From: JABJAG01 sp038137215
Lineage (GTDB): Bacteria > Pseudomonadota > Alphaproteobacteria > UBA6615
DNA: 64,000 nucleotides
NCBI GenBank assembly: GCA_038137215.1
Contig: JAYQBG010000003.1
Span: 62,001 to 126,000, forward strand
Direction: 5' to 3'
The notes under the pieces are model-generated. The model searched no databases, was not told the origin of the DNA, and saw only the letters and a program-made list of their open reading frames with translations. Positions 43,677 to 50,350 of the stretch are shown in pieces (position 1 is the first letter of the stretch; every line of letters starts with the position of its first letter). A program made the position numbers and the translations under genes.

Positions 43677-44439
43677 TTTGATCGCTCTCGAAAACGCCCG
43701 CGATCAGGAATTCCTTGTTGCCTTCCGGACCAGTGATCGGGCTTTCGGCCACACCCGTGACCTGCCAGCCGGGCATGTTGTCGAGCCAGTTTCGGATGCG
43801 GTCACACACGGCGGCGTGCAGCGCCGGGTCGCGCACCACGCCCTTCTTGCCCACATCGGCCTTGCCCACTTCAAACTGCGGCTTGATCAGCGCGATCAGT
43901 CGCGCACCCGGCGCCGCGAAGTCCATGGCCGCCGGCAGCACCACCTCCAGCCCGATGAAGCTGGCATCGCAGACGATCACATCCACCGGCTCGGGAATCT
44001 GTTCGGCGGTGAGATGCCGCGCATTCGTCTTCTCCAGCACCACTACCCGGTCATCCTTGCGCAGCTTCCACGCAAACTGGCCGTGGCCCACATCGACCGC
44101 ATAGACCCGGGCCGCACCGCGTGTGAGCAGCACATCGGTAAAACCGCCGGTCGAGGCCCCCACATCGATGGCGACGGTGCCGGTCACATCGATGCCGAGC
44201 TCTTCCAGCGCATGATCGAGCTTCAGACCGCCCCGGCTGACCCACGGGTGATCCTGGCCGCGCACCTCCAGCGGTGCGTCCTCGGCGATGCTGTCACCGG
44301 CCTTCTCGACGCGCCTTTCGCCGCTGAACACCAGCCCGGCGAGGATCACCGCCTGGGCGCGGCTCCGCGATTCCGCCAGCCCGCGTTCGACGAGCGCCAC
44401 ATCCGCGCGTGTCTTCGATTTTTTCCCGTTCTTCACCAC
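43669..44439 (-). CDS. tlyA: TlyA family rRNA 2'-O-methyltransferase (S4 domain)
   Basis: About 256 residues from GTG 44439; the frame is open upstream but would run through the CCCTCTCC repeat, so the later start is preferred. An N-terminal S4 RNA-binding domain (KTRADVALVERGLAESRSRA; VFSGERRVEKAGDSI) is followed by an FtsJ-like methyltransferase: VSRGGLKLDHALEELGID, VAIDVGASTGGFTDVLLTRG, VYAVDVGHGQFAWKL, VCDASFIGLEVVLPA and LIKPQFEVG. It is the hemolysin-annotated TlyA type, which methylates cytidines in 16S/23S rRNA. It overlaps the following 23S methyltransferase gene by 8 bp. Confidence 0.88.
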   Translation of the reverse strand: MVKNGKKSKTRADVALVERGLAESRSRAQAVILAGLVFSGERRVEKAGDSIAEDAPLEVRGQDHPWVSRGGLKLDHALEELGIDVTGTVAIDVGASTGGFTDVLLTRGAARVYAVDVGHGQFAWKLRKDDRVVVLEKTNARHLTAEQIPEPVDVIVCDASFIGLEVVLPAAMDFAAPGARLIALIKPQFEVGKADVGKKGVVRDPALHAAVCDRIRNWLDNMPGWQVTGVAESPITGPEGNKEFLIAGVFESDQNE

Positions 44440-44474
44440 GGGCGGGGCATAGCATGTTTCGCCGCGCAAATACC

Positions 44475-44498
44475 CCCTCTCCTCCCGGGAGGAGAGGG
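44475..44498. repeat. Perfect 24-bp palindrome CCCTCTCCTCCC/GGGAGGAGAGGG
   Basis: A perfect inverted repeat with no spacer, the second copy of the CCCTCTCC family seen at 42222-42366. It lies in the divergent space upstream of tlyA and 90 bp ahead of the beta-hydroxyacid dehydrogenase start. A CCCTCACCCTG tail follows, as in other members of this family. Confidence 0.75.
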
Positions 44499-44588
44499 TT
44501 TTCATCGATCCCGCCCGCTGGCCCTGCCGTACCCTCACCCTGTAAGATCGTCCCCAAGCAACAACACAACCTCCGGGGGAAGCACGTT

Positions 44589-45506
44589 ATGTCGGAACGG
44601 ATCGGAATCGTGGGCATGGGCCTGATGGGCCAAGCCTTCATCAAACATCTGCGCAACGCACAATTCATGATCCAGGGGTTCGACGTGGATCCGGCCCGCA
44701 TGGACCAGCTGGCCGCCGCCGGGGGACACCCGGTGGACACGCCCGCCGAAGCCGCGAAGGACGTCAAATGCGTCATCGCCTCCCTGCCGACCAGCGACAT
44801 CGCCCGCGAGGTGATCTTCGGGCCGGGCGGCATGACCGAGACGGCGGCGGACGGCATGTATATCTGCGACACCACCACCGCCCGCCCAGAAGATTCCGAA
44901 AAGACCTATGCCGAGCTTAAGGAGCGCGGCATCCGCTATCTCGACAGCGCGGTCAGCGGCACCAGCACCATGGCCGAGGCCGGTGACCTCGTGGTGATCG
45001 CGGGCGGCGATGCCGAAGACTTCGAGGCCTGCCGCCCCTATTTCGAGGGCTTCTCCCGCGCGGCCTATCATATGGGCCCGGCGGGTTCGGGCGCGCGGAC
45101 CAAGCTGATCATCAACCTCATCCTGGCGGGCAACCGGCTGGCGCTGGCCGAGGGCATGGTGCTGGGCGAGAAGGCAGGCCTGGAAGCCAACAACCTTCTC
45201 TCCGTCCTGCAGGACGGGGCCTGCAGCTCCAAGACCATGGTCGATAAAGGCCCGAAGATGATCGATGCCGATTATTCCAAGCAGGGGCAGGTGAAGATCA
45301 GCCTGAAGGATTCACGCCTGATGATGGAGATGGGCCAGAAACTCGGCGCGCCGGTGATGATGATCCAGGTCTATTCCCAGATCATGCAGGCCGCCCTGGA
45401 AAAGGGCTATGGCGAGAAAGACACCGTCGCCTTCTACGAAATCATGCGCGGCATGGCCGGGCTGGAGGAACGCGAAGGCATCGACGACGTGCCGTTCGGA
45501 AAATAA
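44589..45506 (+). CDS. NAD(P)-dependent beta-hydroxyacid dehydrogenase (3-hydroxyisobutyrate dehydrogenase family)
   Basis: A 305-residue two-domain reductase. ATG 44589 gives the canonical N-terminus MSERIGIVGMGLMGQAFIKH with the Rossmann glycine motif, and CCGGGGGAA lies upstream as a ribosome site. Conserved segments include CDTTTARPEDSEKTYAELK, LDSAVSGTSTMAEAGDLVVI, the substrate-binding Lys in SGARTKLIINLILAG and KISLKDSRLMMEMGQKLG. Substrates may be 3-hydroxyisobutyrate, tartronate semialdehyde or similar; not decided. Its 3' end (DVPFGK stop) is echoed 154 bp downstream. Confidence 0.9.
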   Translation: MSERIGIVGMGLMGQAFIKHLRNAQFMIQGFDVDPARMDQLAAAGGHPVDTPAEAAKDVKCVIASLPTSDIAREVIFGPGGMTETAADGMYICDTTTARPEDSEKTYAELKERGIRYLDSAVSGTSTMAEAGDLVVIAGGDAEDFEACRPYFEGFSRAAYHMGPAGSGARTKLIINLILAGNRLALAEGMVLGEKAGLEANNLLSVLQDGACSSKTMVDKGPKMIDADYSKQGQVKISLKDSRLMMEMGQKLGAPVMMIQVYSQIMQAALEKGYGEKDTVAFYEIMRGMAGLEEREGIDDVPFGK

Positions 45507-45661
45507 CTTCTACTCGCCAAAAATGCTTCATGGTATTGTTGCAAAATCTGGAAACAAGAAAATTTGCAGCATGTATAGAGAAAAAATGAGTCCTGCCTTT
45601 AGGGGGTGAAAATAAATGAAAATATCGGATATTTTCATAATAATGCCGTTCGGTGAATAAC
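45490..45661. repeat. Near-identical 18-bp direct repeats flanking an AT-rich island
   Basis: TGCCGTTCGGAAAATAAC (45490-45507, spanning the dehydrogenase stop) and TGCCGTTCGGTGAATAAC (45644-45661) differ at two positions. The DNA between and just after them (to about 45720) is markedly AT-rich in an otherwise GC-rich region, and contains no coding frame with a ribosome site. An ATATCGGATATTTTCAT stretch lies in it. This is consistent with a past insertion or partial duplication of the gene's 3' end. Confidence 0.6.
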
Positions 45662-45717
45662 ACGTAAATAATAGTGACAATCACGAACAAATATACGATC
45701 AAGACCATTTCGACGAC

Positions 45718-46029
45718 ATGTATTCGATTTTAGTCGAAGCTGTAAAAGAATTCTCACCAAAAAAGGAGTTACCGGACCTGTTCACCCGCGCCCTGGCGGT
45801 CGATACCTACGATCCGGCGCGCTACCGTGATATTTTCAACTACCTGCGGAGCGCCGCGACAGGACTGTCGGACCGGTACCATGCCCCGACACGCGCCCAG
45901 ACGGTGATCGACCTGGCCCGCGCCCTTCCTATCCGGCAAATGCCGGATATCATTCTGCAGGTGGTCGAGTCCGAGAGGCATACCGCACAGAACTTTCCGG
46001 TGCTGTTTCCCGCCTTTGACGCCCGCTGA
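45718..46029 (+). CDS. Hypothetical protein (103 aa)
   Basis: A 103-residue soluble protein beginning MYSILVEAVKEFSPKKELPD and containing TYDPARYRDIFNYLRSAATG and MPDIILQVVESERHTAQNFP. Its first 25 codons lie in the AT-rich island and the rest in normal GC-rich DNA, so the first part may be foreign or the true start may be later (an ATG near 45880 is available). No domain is recognised. It ends 22 bp before the alpha-hydroxy-acid oxidase gene and could be co-transcribed with it. Confidence 0.55.
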   Translation: MYSILVEAVKEFSPKKELPDLFTRALAVDTYDPARYRDIFNYLRSAATGLSDRYHAPTRAQTVIDLARALPIRQMPDIILQVVESERHTAQNFPVLFPAFDAR

Positions 46030-46051
46030 CCCGAACCCGAGCTGCCCGGCC

Positions 46052-47221
46052 ATGACCTCCATCGCATCCGCCCTGAATATCGAAGACCTTCGCAAAATCG
46101 CCAAGCGGCGGTTGACCAGGGGCCTGTTCGAATTTGTCGATCGCGGGTCGGAAGACGATGTGGCGCTGCGGCACAACCGGGCGGCACTCGAAGCGATCAA
46201 GCTGCGCTCCCGGGTGCTGAACGACACGTCTTCGCGGCACACGCGATCCTCGATTTTCAGCGCACCGGTCGATATGCCGCTGGTGATCGGACCGACCGGT
46301 CCTGCCGGGTTTGTCTGGTACCGGGGCGAGACCGAACTGGCGAAGGCTGCGGCGAAGGCCGGGATTCCGTTCACGCTGGCCAGCACATCCAACACGCCCA
46401 TGGAAGACATCCTTGAGAAGGGCGGCGGGCGCCAGTGGTATCACCTCTATGTCTGGCGGGACATGGAAGCCTCCCTGAAGGCCGTGCCGCGGGCCGAGGC
46501 CGCGGGATTCGAAGCGCTGGTGCTGACCGTCGATTCCACGGTGCCCTATAACCGGGAATTCGATGTGCGCAACGGCGTGACCATGCCGGTGCGCCTGACG
46601 CCGCGAAACATCGCCGATATCGTCACCCATCCGCGCTGGCTGTTCGGCACCGTCGGCAAATACGTGCTGGCCGACGGGCATCTGCCCCGCTACTCCAATA
46701 TCGACATGCCCGAGGGGCTCTCGACCACGGGCGTGCGGGACTTCCTGTTCAAGAACGACACGCTGGACTGGGGTTTCCTGAAACGTATCCGGGACATGTG
46801 GCCGCGCAAGCTGGTGGTCAAAGGCATCCTGCACGCCGAGGATGCGGCGAAATGCGCCGAACACGGGGTCGATTGCGTGATCGTGTCGAACCATGGCGGG
46901 ATCGCCAGCGATGCCGCGCTGGCGCCCATCGATGTGTTGCCTTCTATTGTGCGAGAGGTGGGCGACCGGATGACGGTGATCGTCGATTCCGGGTTCCGGC
47001 GCGGCAGCGATGTCCTGAAGGGGCTGGCGCTGGGCGCCGATGCGGTGATCGTCGGCCGGGCAACGCTTTACGGCGTTGCGGCAGGCGGCGAAGCGGGCGC
47101 AAGCCGGGCGCTGGAGATCCTGCACAGCGAAATCCGCCGCACTATGGGTGTGATGGGGCTGACGGAACTCAGCCAGATCACCCGCGATCACGTGGTCCTG
47201 CCCCAGGAGTATCCGCTCTAG
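46052..47221 (+). CDS. FMN-dependent alpha-hydroxy-acid dehydrogenase/oxidase-like protein with substituted active-site Arg
   Basis: A 389-residue TIM-barrel flavoprotein of the glycolate oxidase/lactate dehydrogenase family. Segments: FEFVDRGSEDDVALRHN, PTGPAGFVWYRGETELAKAA, FTLASTSNTPMEDI, YHLYVWRDMEASL, VLTVDSTVPYNREFDVRNGV, the catalytic Lys in KLVVKGIL, and the His in IVSNHGGIASDAALAPID. The residue three after the catalytic His (His-281 then Ile-284) is normally the substrate-carboxylate-binding Arg (SNHGGRQLD) and is Ile here, so activity on ordinary 2-hydroxy acids is doubtful. The C-terminal phosphate site VDSGFRRGSDVLKGLALGAD, with GRATLYG, is normal. ATG 46052 is chosen on the N-terminal match. 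Confidence 0.87.
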   Translation: MTSIASALNIEDLRKIAKRRLTRGLFEFVDRGSEDDVALRHNRAALEAIKLRSRVLNDTSSRHTRSSIFSAPVDMPLVIGPTGPAGFVWYRGETELAKAAAKAGIPFTLASTSNTPMEDILEKGGGRQWYHLYVWRDMEASLKAVPRAEAAGFEALVLTVDSTVPYNREFDVRNGVTMPVRLTPRNIADIVTHPRWLFGTVGKYVLADGHLPRYSNIDMPEGLSTTGVRDFLFKNDTLDWGFLKRIRDMWPRKLVVKGILHAEDAAKCAEHGVDCVIVSNHGGIASDAALAPIDVLPSIVREVGDRMTVIVDSGFRRGSDVLKGLALGADAVIVGRATLYGVAAGGEAGASRALEILHSEIRRTMGVMGLTELSQITRDHVVLPQEYPL

Positions 47222-47298
47222 CCTGGAAAACCGGCCTGGCGAGGGTCAAAGCCACAGGATTGCCTGATCCTTTCGGCACCGGCTGACGTACTGACAGC

Positions 47299-47751
47299 AT
47301 GACTGGTCAGGAATCCATAAAGTCAGTGCCATCTGCTGCGCTCTGGCTCGGCGGGCTTGGCGCCCTGCCGTTTGTCGCGCTGGCCGCAGTACCTGTCTTC
47401 ACAACAGATGCGCTTGCGCACCAGGCCGGGTTTGCGCTTGCCGCCTATGGCGCGGTGATCCTGTCTTTTCTGGGCGGTATCCAGTGGGGCCTGAACGTTG
47501 CACCGTACAAAACGCCGCGAAACCTGACCGGCGCACTGGGCCTGAGCATCGTGCCGTCATTGGCGGCTTGGGCCGCGCTGCTCCTGCCCGACCCGACAAA
47601 CCTGCTGGTGCTGGCCGCAACATTCGTGGCTGTTCTCCTTATTGATTTACGCGCCGTTAGCGCCGGACAGGCCCCGGCCTGGTATCCGAAACTGCGCGTG
47701 CCTCTGACGACGGTGGTCGTCGCCGCCCTGCTTGCGGGGGCCTTGTCTTGA
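47299..47751 (+). CDS. DUF3429 membrane protein
   Basis: A 150-residue membrane protein with four to five hydrophobic helices (LWLGGLGALPFVALAAVPVF; AGFALAAYGAVILSFLGGIQ; LSIVPSLAAWAALLLPDP; NLLVLAATFVAVLLIDL). The central SFLGGIQWGLNV and the short C-terminal AWYPKLRVPLTTVVV are what I remember of DUF3429. Its stop overlaps the start of a small zinc-finger gene by 4 bp (TTGA), so translation is coupled. It is the first of three short genes (DUF3429, DUF2256, DUF427). Confidence 0.83.
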   Translation: MTGQESIKSVPSAALWLGGLGALPFVALAAVPVFTTDALAHQAGFALAAYGAVILSFLGGIQWGLNVAPYKTPRNLTGALGLSIVPSLAAWAALLLPDPTNLLVLAATFVAVLLIDLRAVSAGQAPAWYPKLRVPLTTVVVAALLAGALS

Positions 47752-47894
47752 CCCGTAAATCAGACCTGCCATCCAAGATCTGCGTCACCTGCGGACGTCC
47801 CTTCACCTGGCGAAAGAAATGGGCCGACTGCTGGGACGCGGTGCGTCACTGTTCCCAGCGCTGCCGCCGAAACCGGAACACCGGAAGGACCTGA
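47748..47894 (+). CDS. DUF2256 small zinc-finger-like protein (48 aa)
   Basis: A very short gene found by reading the frame between DUF3429 and DUF427. TTG 47748 lies within the DUF3429 stop (TTGA overlap). The protein has KICVTCGRPFTWRKKW followed by CWDAVRHCSQRCRR, so five cysteines, four arranged CxxC...CxxxC as in DUF2256 zinc-ribbon proteins. Its stop TGA at 47892-47894 is followed one base later by the ATG of the DUF427 gene. The function of DUF2256 is unknown; members are often near photolyase/cryptochrome genes, which are not in this window. Confidence 0.8.
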   Translation: MTRKSDLPSKICVTCGRPFTWRKKWADCWDAVRHCSQRCRRNRNTGRT

Positions 47895-47895
47895 G

Positions 47896-48396
47896 ATGCC
47901 CCGACCGACAACACCCTTCACCCCCGGGCCCGGACAGGAATCCGTCTGGGACTATCCCCGCCCGCCCCGGCTGGAGAACGTCCGTGAACGCCTGCGTGTG
48001 GACTTCGCCGGGGAAACCGTCGCGGACACCATGAACGGTTTTCGCGTGCTGGAGACCAGCCACCCGCCCGTCTATTACATCCCGCGCGCGGACATCCGCG
48101 ATGACGCGCTGATCGAGATTGGCGGGCAATCCTTCTGCGAGTTCAAGGGCGTGGCACGGTACTGGAGCCTGTCCCTGGATGGTCAGACATCCGAACGCGC
48201 CGGGTGGAGCTATCCGACGCCCACGCCCGCCTTTGCCGCGATTCGCGATCACATCGCCTTCTACGCATCCAAAGTGGATGCCTGCTGGGTGGGCGATGAA
48301 CAGGTCGCCGCCCAGGACGGCGATTTCTATGGCGGCTGGATCACCTCGAAGGTGGTCGGCCCCTTCAAGGGCGCGCCGGGCACCATGGGCTGGTAG
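47896..48396 (+). CDS. DUF427 family protein
   Basis: A 166-residue protein matching DUF427 (nucleotidyltransferase-like beta fold): RLRVDFAGETVADTMNGFRV with LETSHPPVYYIPRADI, the FCEFKGVARYWSL core, and SYPTPTPAFAAIRDHIAFY. The C-terminus FYGGWITSKVVGPFKGAPGT is also characteristic. It starts one base after the stop of the DUF2256 gene, so all three short genes (DUF3429-2256-427) form one tight unit. The function of the family is not established. No membrane helix or signal peptide. Confidence 0.87.
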   Translation: MPRPTTPFTPGPGQESVWDYPRPPRLENVRERLRVDFAGETVADTMNGFRVLETSHPPVYYIPRADIRDDALIEIGGQSFCEFKGVARYWSLSLDGQTSERAGWSYPTPTPAFAAIRDHIAFYASKVDACWVGDEQVAAQDGDFYGGWITSKVVGPFKGAPGTMGW

Positions 48397-48507
48397 CGCA
48401 GCAGCGGTTCAGATCGAACCGCGCATCTGCATCGGCAAGCCTCTGGTAGAGCGAACAAGGTCCCGCCCCTCTTCCATCCGGGAAAGTTTCAGCGGCACCG
48501 GACCCCG

Positions 48508-50220
48508 ATGCTTTCATGCGGCATTTCCTCAACACCGGCAGAGGTTGCGGTGAACCTGTTCCTGATCGGGACGACCATCGGTGGTATCGGGCTATTTCTG
48601 CTCGGCATGCGCTTGATGACCGAAGGTCTCAAGGTCGCAGCCGGAGAAATGCTGCGCGAGTTCCTCGCGCGCTGGACGCGCACCCATCTGCGCGGGCTTG
48701 CATCCGGCATCCTGATCACCGGTATCGTGCAATCCTCCAGCGCGGTCACGGTTGCGGCGATCGGCTTCGTCAATGCCGGCGTTCTGATCCTGAGTCAGGC
48801 GATGTGGGTCGTGTTCGGCAGCAATATCGGCACGACCATTACCGGCTGGATCGTCGCCATTGTGGGCTTTGACATAAAGATCGAGCTTTTCGCGCTCCCC
48901 TTGCTGGGGATCGGAATGTTCACCACCCTCACCGATACATCGGGACGGCGCGGCGCCATCGGAGAGGCGCTGGCCGGTTTCGGACTGTTCTTTCTGGGAA
49001 TCGCAACACTCAAATCTGCCTTCGCCGGGCTTGGCGAAGCGGTCGATCCGACCATGTATCTGGCGGACGGGCCGTTCGATATCGCCATTCTGGTCGTCAT
49101 TGGCTTTATCCTGACATCACTGGTTCAGTCCTCGAGCGCGGTTATGGCAATCGCGCTGACCGCAACGGTGGGCGGCGTCCTGACGATCGAATCCGGTGCG
49201 GCGCTGGTGATCGGCGCCAATATGGGCACAACGACAACCGCCCTGCTGGCCGTCCTTGGCGCAACGGCGAATGCGAAACGTGTCGCGGTCAGTCACGTGG
49301 CGTTTAACGTCCTGACCGGCGTGGTGGCGATTGTGCTGCTGCCCGTTCTTCTGCTGATCGTGAGTTTTCTCGAAACGACGCTCGCCGTTGCCACCGGCCC
49401 GGCGGTCACGCTGGCGCTGTTCCATTCCGTCTTCAATGTGCTGGGCGTTGTGCTGATGTGGCCATTGGCAAGCCGCCTGGAAACATGGCTTTCCGGACAA
49501 TTTGTGAGTGAAGAGGAGAACGAAAGCCGGCCACGGCATCTCGACAAGAACAGCCTGGGCATGCCGCTGCTTGCGGTGAATGCCATTCTGCTGGAACTCA
49601 GACGCGTTGCCGATATCGCTCTCGCCATCTCCACCGCCGCGCTCGAAGACGAGGCGCCACGGCCCGAGCGGCTGGCGCGCCGCAGTGAAGTCGTTGCAAA
49701 GCTGGGTGGGGACATCACCCGCTATGTCCAGGATTTGGGTATGACACGAACGCCCGCCATCGCCGCCGGCGCGCTGGCGCATCCGATCCGGGCGATCTGG
49801 CATTTCTCCGAGCTCGCAGATCTGGGACCGGAGATCGCCCGCGCGCGGCAGCGGACCGCGCATCTGCCGCAACCGCATTTCGGAGAGGTCAACGCCTGTA
49901 TCGCGCTTCTGCGTGACCAATGCCGTGGCGCAGCCCAGGCCTTTGCCGACCCGACACTCACGCCACCGGATGACGAAAGCTTCGAGGCGTCCTACCAGAG
50001 CACGAAAACCGGGATTCTTCTGGCGGCATCCGAAGGAAGTCTTGCAGCCGATCAGGCCGAGCACGCGCTCGACGCGCTCGAGGACCTCAAGCTGGCCGCC
50101 CGGCATCTCGACCGCGCAAGCCGACGCTACGCGGCACTCGCCTCGGCAACACGCCTGGAGCCGGATGCCCTCACGGCAGGGCCCGATAAACCCTCCTCGA
50201 ATCTCGCAACGACCAGATAG
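48508..50220 (+). CDS. Na/Pi cotransporter family protein with PhoU-like tail
   Basis: A 570-residue membrane protein. Two repeats of the Na/Pi cotransporter family (QSSS motifs) are seen: ITGIVQSSSAVTVAAIGFVN and TSLVQSSSAVMAIALTATVG, each after a reentrant-type segment, plus FGSNIGTTITGW and IGANMGTTTTALLAVLGA. The last 200 residues are a soluble PhoU-like helical domain (LLELRRVADIALAISTAALE; LEDLKLAARHLDRASRRYAA). It imports or exports phosphate with sodium. GTG 48550 is an alternative start with a closer ribosome site (AGAGG). Confidence 0.9.
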   Translation: MLSCGISSTPAEVAVNLFLIGTTIGGIGLFLLGMRLMTEGLKVAAGEMLREFLARWTRTHLRGLASGILITGIVQSSSAVTVAAIGFVNAGVLILSQAMWVVFGSNIGTTITGWIVAIVGFDIKIELFALPLLGIGMFTTLTDTSGRRGAIGEALAGFGLFFLGIATLKSAFAGLGEAVDPTMYLADGPFDIAILVVIGFILTSLVQSSSAVMAIALTATVGGVLTIESGAALVIGANMGTTTTALLAVLGATANAKRVAVSHVAFNVLTGVVAIVLLPVLLLIVSFLETTLAVATGPAVTLALFHSVFNVLGVVLMWPLASRLETWLSGQFVSEEENESRPRHLDKNSLGMPLLAVNAILLELRRVADIALAISTAALEDEAPRPERLARRSEVVAKLGGDITRYVQDLGMTRTPAIAAGALAHPIRAIWHFSELADLGPEIARARQRTAHLPQPHFGEVNACIALLRDQCRGAAQAFADPTLTPPDDESFEASYQSTKTGILLAASEGSLAADQAEHALDALEDLKLAARHLDRASRRYAALASATRLEPDALTAGPDKPSSNLATTR

Positions 50221-50350
50221 GCAAGAGAGTACCAAATACAGCCGGTGGCCGTTTTCCAGTTGAGGTTCGTTGATCTTCGGGTACTGCCAAGAACCAGATT
50301 GGCCGAGAAACGGCGTGAAACGCCCGTCACCGAGCCGCAACAAAGCACTG

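Noticed and set aside
45442..45708. 88-residue minus-strand frame with a hydrophobic N-terminus in the AT-rich island
   Set aside because: It runs into the dehydrogenase gene antisense, has no good ribosome site, and the C-terminal half is Arg-rich shadow sequence. The hydrophobic stretch can be explained by A/T richness.
50290..50340. GGCGTGAAACGCC hairpin between the Na/Pi gene and dxs as an intrinsic terminator
   Set aside because: The stem has only 5 bp and no T run on either side; too weak to call.
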